Origin: Verrucomicrobiota bacterium
GTDB taxonomy: Bacteria > Verrucomicrobiota > Verrucomicrobiia > Chthoniobacterales > UBA10450
DNA: 10,630 bases
NCBI GenBank assembly: GCA_003217835.1
Contig: QHMQ01000090.1
Location: 1-10,630, forward strand
Reading direction: 5' to 3'
This document shows, piece by piece, positions 1-6,800 of the stretch (the stretch's first letter is position 1; each line of letters starts with the position of its first letter). The position numbers and the translations under genes were made by a program. Below the pieces are notes generated by a model. It ran no database searches, had not been told where the DNA came from, and saw only the letters and a list, made by a program, of their open reading frames with translations.

Positions 1-343
1 CTTTGTGACCGTGTTGTTCCAGTACTCTCAAGCTATCGAATTCAAAATCGCCGGATTGCATTTGCTGCTGCCGCAAAAACAAGAAGCCGACTTCGTGATA
101 CAACTCAGTGCCGAACTCTAGATTCCACTCGCGCCAGAGTGGAATCGCGCGCTCCGCCAGCGCGGTATATTCCTGGTCCGCGCCGTAAGCTGCGCGAGCC
201 GCTTTACTGATATCGGTGGACGCAGCTAGTGGATGCGGCAGTGGTCCCGGATCGACCAGAACGACTTTGTGGCCGCGCTTCTTTAATGCGATCGCGGCAG
301 CAACACCATTAATGCCCGCGCCAACAACGATGATTCGCGACAT
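1..343 (-). CDS. FAD-dependent oxidoreductase, sarcosine/N-methyltryptophan oxidase-like (N-terminal part)
   Basis: The visible 114 residues are the N-terminus of a DAO-family flavoenzyme; the rest lies beyond the left edge. The protein opens with a hydrophobic beta strand and the dinucleotide-binding motif GAGING (residues 8-13), followed by an acidic residue at the end of the second strand (D31 in LVDPG) that should hold the FAD ribose. The stretch around residues 41-70 (STDISKAARAAYGADQEY, then a LWREW segment) matches the pattern of monomeric sarcosine oxidase and N-methyltryptophan oxidase, where a Ser/Arg-rich loop sits against the flavin. Family members oxidise secondary amines or amino acids in the cytoplasm, making H2O2 and an imine. 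The ATG at 343 places GxGxxG at the usual distance from the N-terminus; no clear Shine-Dalgarno site precedes it. Substrate cannot be told, since the C-terminal flavinylation and substrate regions are missing. Confidence 0.8.
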   Translation of the reverse strand, partial: MSRIIVVGAGINGVAAAIALKKRGHKVVLVDPGPLPHPLAASTDISKAARAAYGADQEYTALAERAIPLWREWNLEFGTELYHEVGFLFLRQQQMQSGDFEFDSLRVLEQHGHK

Positions 344-431
344 CTCAGAACACGCACGTTGTAGCGGCGTTTGTGTCAAGCGCCGATGTAGTTATTTGCC
401 AAAACGCGAAGTACGTATGCTTCCGCTTGTG

Positions 432-539
432 CTAAGCCGATATTCGCAGCGCGCGTTCCCGTTCGAGCAGGGTCGGATGCGAGTAATAAAAGCTGCTGTA
501 GAGCGGATGCGGAGTGAGATTGCTGAGATTTTTTTCGCG
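432..539 (-). pseudogene. C-terminal relic of a Ste24-like M48 metalloprotease
   Basis: In the frame ending at TAG 432-434 the minus strand encodes 35 residues including NLSNLTPHPLYSSFYYSHPT and then LLERERAL. This is the recognisable C-terminus of integral-membrane CaaX-prenyl-protease-like M48 (Ste24) enzymes, where the NLSNL, HP and YSHPP-L-ER elements are conserved. No HExxH zinc motif or membrane segments lie upstream; the sequence instead passes directly into the enoyl reductase pseudogene in a different frame. The left boundary of the relic is uncertain by a few codons because residues just upstream (CRRE) could also be M48-derived. It has no start codon of its own and should make no functional protein. 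The identification rests on remembered family pattern only. Confidence 0.7.
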
Positions 540-1232
540 CCTGCAAGCTCATCGCGCCGAACGTTACTATTGTCGATCCGGGTGCGAGAGTGTTTGCCAG
601 GCGCAGCGCACTAGCGCCGCCGACGGCATTTAACCCCAAATGAATTGGCGCGTTGCCTGTCGCATTCTTTACTTCCTCACGAAGATTTTCTCCGTCGACA
701 AGCACCACGTCGCCGCCTTCGGCCCGCAATTCATCGATCAATTCCTCGCGGCGAACGACATCTACCGTTTTGTAACCCAAATCCCGCGCGATTTGAATCA
801 CCGCACGCCCTGCTGCGGAATTCGCGGCGTTCTGAATCAGCCAGTCTCCACTTTTTAAATCGACATAATCATGCAGCAATCGCCACGCCGTCATCGGATT
901 GATCTTTAACATCGCTGCCTGAACTGGATCGAGCTCCGGTGGAACGATCACCAACTCACTTGCTTTCACCGCAACAGCGTCGCGCCAGGTACCGAGATCA
1001 TGCGGCAGGATCACCAGGGCGCCGGCGGTGAAACCTTTGACGCTCTTACCAACATCGACAATTACTCCGGCCGGACCGGGTATTTTCCCTCAATCTGGTT
1101 CAGGTCCGCTGGATTGATCGGCGCGGCGCGCATTTGCACGACCGCTTCGTCCGACGACGGTGTCGGCCACGGGTGCGTCTCCATGCACAACACATCCGCC
1201 GGATTTCCGTGCGTTTCATAAACGGCCACGCT

Positions 1233-1238
1233 TATATT
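1233..1238 (+). promoter_or_regulatory. Possible -10 element for the CDF transporter gene
   Basis: TATATT at 1233-1238 lies 11 bp before the CDF start codon, inside codons 4-6 of the divergent enoyl reductase. If used, transcription would begin only about 4-5 nt before ATG 1250, giving a nearly leaderless message. That would agree with the absence of any Shine-Dalgarno site there. No good -35 hexamer is visible at 16-18 bp upstream, so this is a weak call. Confidence 0.25.
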
Positions 1239-1249
1239 TTCTTTCATCG

Positions 1250-2158
1250 ATGACCTTGCCGACGCATCCTCACGCTTCTGCCAACAATCTGCAAACCGGT
1301 GCGCGCGTCGCGCTTTTCGGCATGCTCGTGAACTTGATTTTCGCCACGGCGAAAATTCTCGGTGGTTTGTTCGGCCACGCCTACGTCCTGATCGCCGACG
1401 GCATCGAGTCCGCCCTCGATGTCGGTGGCTCGTTCGTGATTTGGGGTGGATTGAAACTCGCGGCCCGTCCGCCGGATGAAACGCATCCTTACGGACACGG
1501 TAAAGCGGAACCGATCGCGGCGGCGGTCGTGGCCTTCGGCGTGCTCGCAGCCGCGGCCGGTTTGGCAATTCAAAGCGTGCGCGAAATTCTGACGCCGCAC
1601 TACGGTCCGGCGCCGTTCACGCTCGGGATTTTGATCGTAGTGATCGTGGTAAAAGAAATTTTGTTTCGTTACGTCAACCGCATCGGACGCCGCGTCGAGA
1701 GCACAGCCGTGCAAACCGATGCCTGGCATCATCGCAGCGACGCGCTTACCTCCGCGGCCGCATTTATTGGCATCTCCGTTGCCCTGATCGGCGGCCGTGG
1801 TTGGAAAAGCGCGGATGATTGGGCGGCGCTTTTCGCCTGCGCCGTCATCGCCGCAAATGGCATTCGCCTTTTGCGACCCGCCTTGTTCGAAATCATGGAC
1901 ACGGCGCCGCGCGGCCCAATTGTGGATTCAGTTCGAAATGCTGCGGCTGCAGTCCCGGGAGTCTTCGAAGTCGAAAAATGTCTGATCCGGAAAATGGGGC
2001 TGGATTTTTATGTCGATCTTCACGTGGGAGTAAACGGAAGCATTTCCGTACATGAAGGGCACGAGATTGCACACCACGTGAAAACGGCGATCCGGCAGGG
2101 CGATTCGCGCATTGCCGACGTGCTTGTTCACATCGAGCCGGCCAAGGCCGTAACCTAG
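1250..2158 (+). CDS. Cation diffusion facilitator (CDF) family metal transporter
   Basis: A 302-residue inner-membrane antiporter expected to export Zn2+, Fe2+, Co2+ or Mn2+ against protons, normally as a homodimer. The family layout is complete: membrane segments near residues 19-40, 44-66, 88-110, 123-140, 165-182 and 190-207, then a cytoplasmic dimerisation domain (about 215-297). The transport site is visible as E53-x3-D57 in segment 2 (ADGIESALD) and H160-x3-D164 or H161 in segment 5 (HHRSDALTS). The conserved loop HPYGHGKAE is at 79-87. E53 stands where YiiP-type pumps have Asp and zinc transporters often have His. ATG 1250 is chosen because upstream codons to ATG 1160 are merely the antisense of the enoyl reductase gene. 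The gene is divergent from that pseudogene with only 2 bp between start codons. Metal specificity is not decidable from sequence alone. Confidence 0.92.
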   Translation: MTLPTHPHASANNLQTGARVALFGMLVNLIFATAKILGGLFGHAYVLIADGIESALDVGGSFVIWGGLKLAARPPDETHPYGHGKAEPIAAAVVAFGVLAAAAGLAIQSVREILTPHYGPAPFTLGILIVVIVVKEILFRYVNRIGRRVESTAVQTDAWHHRSDALTSAAAFIGISVALIGGRGWKSADDWAALFACAVIAANGIRLLRPALFEIMDTAPRGPIVDSVRNAAAAVPGVFEVEKCLIRKMGLDFYVDLHVGVNGSISVHEGHEIAHHVKTAIRQGDSRIADVLVHIEPAKAVT

Positions 2159-2169
2159 CTTGGCACCCG

Positions 2170-2186
2170 CGGGGAATCGGGCCCCG
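2170..2186. terminator. Short GC hairpin between convergent genes
   Basis: CGGGG (2170-2174) pairs with CCCCG (2182-2186) around a 7-nt loop, in the 32-bp gap between the convergent CDF and nucleosidase genes. No T-run follows on either strand, so it is not a classical intrinsic terminator. Its placement suits a shared transcription end or RNA stabiliser for both genes. Confidence 0.3.
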
Positions 2187-2190
2187 TAGT

Positions 2191-2895
2191 CTACGGAGGC
2201 AATTCGCGAACAAGTGCGACGATTGCATTGGATAATCGCTCGCGTGCTCTTCCAATCCCGCGAGCGAAGGAAATCAAGCGCCAAATCGCTGTCGGATTTT
2301 TTGCCATGCAGAATGCGAGCCTGCCGAAGTGTGTCCTCTGCTCGTCTAAATCAAAGAGCACGCTTGGTGGCGCCGGTAGCGGGTGGCGCGGGGTGTCACT
2401 GATCACGCGAAGCGAAAGCAGTGGAACGCCGTGCTCGGCGCAGGAGCGCGCGATGAACTCCGTCTCCATATCCACAGCTACGGCGCCCGTCGTTTGCGCA
2501 ATTCGGTTTCGTTCCTCGCTGGAATCGATCATGGATGGGACAGTCAAAAGATTGGCGATATGGATCGGGAGATGTGCGAGAGAATCGAGCGTCAAGCTCA
2601 GGTCAGCAGTCGAGAAATTTCTCGCAAGCAAAAGATCGCCGACACCCAATTGATCGTTAAGCGCGCCTGCAAATCCGGCGTTGATTAAACATTCGAGTTT
2701 TCGATCCTTGAGAAAACGTGCGATTCGCTGTCGGCAAATTTTTCCTCCGACACCTGTATGAAAGATCTCGATTACATGATTGTCGATCTTGCCGGCGATC
2801 GTCGTGATCCCATTATTTCGACGTTTACTTTTGTTCTGAAGCAGCCGCAAAAATCCTGAACTTTCCGCCGGCAAAGCGAACGTGACCGCGATCAT
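2191..2895 (-). CDS. Nucleoside phosphorylase / MTA-SAH nucleosidase-like protein
   Basis: A 234-residue PNP_UDP_1-fold protein, close to the usual 230-250 residues of 5'-methylthioadenosine/S-adenosylhomocysteine nucleosidases and related phosphorylases. It cleaves or phosphorolyses the N-glycosidic bond of a nucleoside-like substrate in the cytoplasm. Family landmarks are in order: an early acidic residue in LPAESSG (E11), TGVGG (47-51), NAGFAGAL (72-79), the ribose-binding Met-Glu pair in VDMETEF (M143, E144) and the acidic base-recognition position VISDT (D167). The residues around these motifs differ enough from E. coli MtnN that the substrate is open; hopanoid-associated (HpnG-like) or futalosine-type phosphorylases are alternatives. 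ATG 2895 is favoured by the family N-terminus and an AAAGGA ribosome site 10 nt upstream. It lies 26 bp after the anti-sigma-like gene, probably in one operon. Confidence 0.8.
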   Translation of the reverse strand: MIAVTFALPAESSGFLRLLQNKSKRRNNGITTIAGKIDNHVIEIFHTGVGGKICRQRIARFLKDRKLECLINAGFAGALNDQLGVGDLLLARNFSTADLSLTLDSLAHLPIHIANLLTVPSMIDSSEERNRIAQTTGAVAVDMETEFIARSCAEHGVPLLSLRVISDTPRHPLPAPPSVLFDLDEQRTHFGRLAFCMAKNPTAIWRLISFARGIGRARERLSNAIVALVRELPP

Positions 2896-2905
2896 CCTAT
2901 GATTT

Positions 2906-2911
2906 TCCTTT
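2906..2911 (-). promoter_or_regulatory. Ribosome binding site deciding the nucleosidase start
   Basis: The minus strand reads AAAGGA here, 10 nt before ATG 2895. It supports that start over upstream in-frame codons which run through the anti-sigma-like gene in another frame. Confidence 0.45.
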
Positions 2912-2921
2912 TTCGAAACGC

Positions 2922-3611
2922 TTAGTGTGGCGTTGCCGGCGCCTCGACGATTTGCACAACGAAGCTCTTCTTCTCGGCTGTAGCCGGGATCGGTGATCCC
3001 GGTTCTTGTGTTGTAGCTGCCGGTCCCGCCGTTCCGGCAATCGACGAAATCGCAGTGCGAAATCCCGTCTCGTGATTCGACGGAATATCGACAAGAACGC
3101 TGAGACGATTTTTGTCTGGAAGCCCTTTCGTCGCGGAACCGCCGAGTTGGCCAGCGATTGTGACGACTTGGTTGGCAACGGCATCCAATCGTCCGGGCGT
3201 CGTAGGGATCGTAATCTCGTCCACACCAAACTGCGCAGGCGCCAACGGCGTTGCAGCGTGCTCGAGCGCTTTGGTTATTTGCTGCCTCATTTGTGTTTCC
3301 AGCAATGTCCGGTTGGGATTTTTCGTTTCGTGTCGTGCGATCAACCAAAGGCCGATTCCAACATTGACGCCCATGAGAACGATAAACGCTGCGCCAACGC
3401 GAAGCGCCATTTTCCGGCCACGGGCAGAAACATCTACTTCGGTCGGGAGCAAAACTTCGCGAGAATCGCCCTGCGTGCCCGCATGAATTTGTCGCGCGAT
3501 CCCAAGCTCGCGCTGCAACTGCCGATCGGAGATCAATTGCTCCTCCAGCGCTGCACGTTCCGCAGCCGACAGTCGGCCGTCCAGATAATCGAAAAGCTTA
3601 TCAGGATTCAT
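2922..3611 (-). CDS. Anti-sigma-factor-like single-pass membrane protein
   Basis: A 229-residue protein with the architecture of a membrane anti-sigma regulator. Residues 1-44 (opening MNPDKLFDYLDGRLSAAERA, followed by ALEEQL and SDRQLQREL) resemble the helical cytoplasmic domain of ZAS/zf-HC2 anti-sigma factors, but the zinc-binding His/Cys residues are missing. One membrane helix follows (about 69-92, ending GIGLWLIA), so residues 95-229 face the periplasm. That part contains IPTTPGRLDAVANQVV and LSVLVDIPSN, alternating strand-helix-strand patterns faintly like the DUF4349 type of periplasmic domain. The start at 3611 overlaps the stop of a short upstream frame as ATGA; a longer in-frame extension to 3806 has no protein-like character. 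A partner ECF sigma factor would be expected immediately upstream but none is recognisable. The function is inferred from architecture only. Confidence 0.6.
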   Translation of the reverse strand: MNPDKLFDYLDGRLSAAERAALEEQLISDRQLQRELGIARQIHAGTQGDSREVLLPTEVDVSARGRKMALRVGAAFIVLMGVNVGIGLWLIARHETKNPNRTLLETQMRQQITKALEHAATPLAPAQFGVDEITIPTTPGRLDAVANQVVTIAGQLGGSATKGLPDKNRLSVLVDIPSNHETGFRTAISSIAGTAGPAATTQEPGSPIPATAEKKSFVVQIVEAPATPH

Positions 3612-3748
3612 TCGACGCTGCCGGAAGCGTGATGCCGGATGTAGCAGCGTGCAATCGTGAACTGCGCAATCTCGTAACCGATCGGCTTCAACTTGTATTT
3701 GTTCGATATTTTGGCGGAGTAGGCAGTCACTCCGACAATTAAATCCAC
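3608..3748 (-). other. Orphan short reading frame overlapping the anti-sigma-like start
   Basis: From a possible GTG at 3748 the minus strand stays open for 46 codons to TGA 3610-3608, overlapping the next gene's ATG as ATGA. The product (for example VDLIVGVTAYSAKISNKYK, then PIGYEIAQFTIARCYIRHHA) has a protein-like composition and a third-codon GC preference similar to its neighbours. An in-frame TAA a short way upstream limits the frame. It could be the surviving tail of a deleted upstream gene (perhaps a sigma factor), a small leader peptide, or chance. I do not recognise the sequence. Confidence 0.3.
3715..3734. other. Inverted repeat in the divergent anti-sigma/tamB region
   Basis: CGGAGT (3715-3720) and ACTCCG (3729-3734) form a 6-bp stem with an 8-nt loop. 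It lies in the roughly 250-bp region between the divergently read anti-sigma-like gene and tamB, and inside the orphan frame. It could be an operator half-site pair or an RNA hairpin. No T-run follows on either strand, so a terminator is unlikely. Confidence 0.2.
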
Positions 3749-3861
3749 TTCCGCCCCACCATGGCGTCGCCTTGGAACGCGGCGGGAGGATTAGTTTATC
3801 TCCCAAGGTGCGCCGGAGAGCGCTATTTACTCTTTCCCACGGTGGAAATACAGTCGCCCTC

Positions 3862-6800
3862 GTGGGCGAAGACCGTCAGGCAGACGCGCAGACGCACAAA
3901 CGCTGGTGGCGTCACCTGGTTGTAACGGTTGCGGTCTGTGCGCTGCTTCTCGCAATCTTTCATCGTCCAATTCTGTTAGCGCTCGGGCGGCAAATCGCGT
4001 TGCACTACGCTGCCAAGGAAAATTTGAAGGCCACTTTTCGCCTCGAAGGAAATGTCTTCACGAATCTAACGGTGCGGAATCTTCATGCTTTTCCAACCAG
4101 ACCTTCTGCAATCGAGTCAATTGATATCGACCTTTTGTATGTTGATTACAGTCTATTTGGACTCGCGCGCCACGGTCTCTCTCATTTTCTGGATAACGTT
4201 GAAGGGCGCTCGGCGCGGATTGTTTTGAACCCGGCCAAGGCCCCACTTAGGCCGCGCCCGCCGAAGGCGAAAATGGAATTGCCTTCGCTCTTTCCAGAAC
4301 GGATTCGATTAACGGATGCAACTCTGATGGTTAGAAACCAACCGCACGATTTTGTCGCTGAAGCTGTCGATCTTGATTTAAATCCCCGCACTCCGGGTGA
4401 CCTGCGGATTGAGAAATTGCAGCTGCCAGCGGGAGACAGCTGGTCCAAAGTCTCGGGGCAAACTTCGTACGCAAATAAAAATCTCATTATTCGTGATCTC
4501 GTTCTGAGTGACCAGGAAAAGATCCGTCTTCTGAACGTTGATGCATCCCATATCGACGCGAAGACTCTTGCCATTAATCTCGATTGCGCAGTCGGCGGCG
4601 GCCAGCTTTCCGGGTGGATTACATTAAGCGAAACAAAATCCTCGCTGGATACCAAAGTGCACTTGGCCGCCGAAAACATTGCCGTCGAGTCGCTGAACAA
4701 ATTCGTGATCTTGCCGGAAGGATACCTCTCCGGCCGCATCGAACACCTCGGTCTGGATGGAACAGGCACCGCCGACGCTCCGCGCGCCTGGAACGGAACG
4801 ATCTCTCTGCGAATGAGCGATGTGCATGGGCGAGAAATCAATTTCAATACTGGTGTCGTGGAAGTTTCTGCGAATCAGGGCAGAGCCACTCTTCGCTCAG
4901 CGGACCTCGTGCAAGGTCAAAACGAGTTTCACCTTCGCGGGACTGCCGAAATGCCTGCCGATTTCAAAGATTTCGGTCGCAGTCCCGCAAGTTTGGAAAT
5001 TGCCGGCACCGTAGCCGATCTCCAACAGCTAACAGCTGGACTAGCTCAGCCGATAACCGGTTCGGCTAAATTTGATGGCAAGGTCGATATCGTTAAGGCC
5101 CAAATTGAAGCAAATCTCAACGTCACAGCCGATTCGGTTGGGTTTTCGAACGGTACAATTGAAAAACTAAACGCGACTACGAAGGCTTCAAAAATAATGC
5201 CGCCAGGCGATGTCAAGAAGCCGTGGTTCGCGGACCTTCGCTTACGTTCAAACCTAAACATCTCTAACGCGCATTATCGAGATTACGTGATCGACTCCGT
5301 GGAAGGTGCAATCGACGTATTTGACGATGTCGTTAGCCTCGAACCCCTGAATCTACGACGGAACCAGAATGAAGCAGTGATTCGAGGCCAATACCGTTTG
5401 CCAGAAGAGGTCGGAAAAGCTGCTTCGCAACCAGCGGCTCTGGATTTTTCCCTGAATGCGCCCGAAGCCGGCGATTTCTGGACCTCGGATTCACTGGATA
5501 AACTAAGTGGACCATTGCAAATCGCAGGCCAGATCACCTGGAAGCAACAGATTGCGAACGGCCAACTATCGATCTTCGGATCGAACCTGAAGATGCGTGA
5601 TTTGGTTTTCAAACAACTGAGCTCGCAGTCTTCAATCTCGAACAACGTGATTTATCTAAACGATCTCACCGCAAGTTTGAATGAACGCGATTTCGTTGGC
5701 GGGCACGGGAGTCTCGACCTGCACGTACCGTATCATTACAGCGGAATCGCCTCTGCGAGCATTTCCAATTTATCGACGTTTCAGCCGATGCTTCGCGCCT
5801 TTGGCAATCAAAACGAGTTGGCCGGCTCGCTCTCCTTCGACTGGGAAGGGAGCGGCAACGCGCAAACATTCAAAAATTCGGGGAAGTTGAAGCTGGTTCT
5901 CGAGAAAGGGCGTTACGGCGATTTGAAGTCGCTCCGGGCCAATGTCGACGCGACGTATTCGCCTGATGGTCTCGATGTACCAATCATTTTTTTCGCCAGC
6001 AACAACATGGATTTTCAAGCAATTGCCCAAGCCAAAGGCGAAACGCTGGAGATTAGCAAGATTCAACTCGATCAAGGGGCGGCGAAATTTGCTGCCGGCT
6101 ACGCTTCCATCCCTTTCGTGTGGCGAAATCTCGGCACGAGTGCATCGGTATGCCCGTCCAACGGAAAAGTCGTCGCGAACTTTCAATCGGAGAATCTCGA
6201 CATAAAGAAACTTTTCGAGGACGTGGGCGCCAAGCCGGTGACTTCCGGTATCTTGAATATCAAGCTCGATGCACAGGGAACGATCGCCGATTTGGACGCG
6301 CGCCTTGACGTCCAGATGCGCGATCTACGTAGCGAACGATTCCCGAAACTAGAGCCGGCGACGTTTGATCTGAGCGCGCAAGCCATACGTGATCAACTGA
6401 CCGTCTCTGGAAAGCTGCAACAGGCCCGGATTCAACCGCTGGAATTGAGCGCGAATCTGCCTTTTGACATTCCGAAAATTGCTCGCGCGCGAAAACTGCC
6501 GGACGACACGCCGATTACGGGAAAAGCTCGCCTGCCGCGCAGCTCAGTGAATTTTATTCGACAATTTGTGCCCGAAGTGGCGCAACTCGACGGCGATCTT
6601 GGGCTCGATGTCGATGTGAGGGGGACGATCGGGCAACCTGTGTTAAGCGGCTCGGGCGACATGACGATTAATGTAGCGCGGGCCAATGATCCGACGCTGC
6701 CGGCGCTGAATAATTTCAAAGCCCGACTCAATTTCAGCGGTGATGCGCTAACGATTCAACAATTCGGTGGAGAACTTTCCGGCGGGAAATTCACGGTCAC

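Larger units (their letters stand above)
376..1247 (-). pseudogene. Decayed 2-enoyl thioester reductase (MECR/ETR-type zinc-free MDR family)
   Basis: Intact relatives are NADPH-dependent trans-2-enoyl-ACP/CoA reductases of about 325-365 residues. The first 60 codons from ATG 1247 are typical (VAVYETHGNP, then AAPINPADLNQIEGKYPV) but hit TAA at 1062-1064. The family sequence resumes in another frame with VIVDVGKSVKGF and continues through LPHDLGTWRDAV, KINPMTAWRLLHDY, the nucleotide-binding QNAANSAAGRAVIQIA and LAPGSTIVTFGAMSLQ. The segment carrying the conserved GNEGV signature is lost at the frameshift, roughly a dozen codons plus a frame change. After about position 540 the C-terminal part of the enzyme is absent: the same frame reads on as unrelated residues to a stop at 376, across a metalloprotease gene tail. 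A gene caller may report the open part from GTG 1014 to 376 (212 residues), but it lacks the N-terminal catalytic half-domain and the true C-terminus, so I treat it as non-functional. Confidence 0.8.

Noticed and set aside
374..379. Perfect TTGACA on the minus strand upstream of the FAD oxidoreductase
   Set aside because: No acceptable -10 hexamer at 16-18 bp (TGCGTG there); TACAAC lies only 10 bp away.
1062..1568. 168-codon minus-strand frame extending the enoyl reductase N-terminus into the CDF gene
   Set aside because: Only the last 61 codons from ATG 1247 resemble a protein family; the rest is Arg-rich antisense of the CDF coding sequence.
2896..3348. 151-codon N-terminal extension of the nucleosidase frame
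   Set aside because: It runs through the anti-sigma-like gene in another frame, has a low-complexity Arg/Cys-rich composition, and ATG 2895 has a good ribosome site and the family N-terminus.
3006..3632. 208-codon plus-strand frame opposite the anti-sigma-like gene
   Set aside because: Arg/Cys/Asn-rich shadow composition with no domain character; the minus-strand frame has a clear membrane helix and protein-like sequence.
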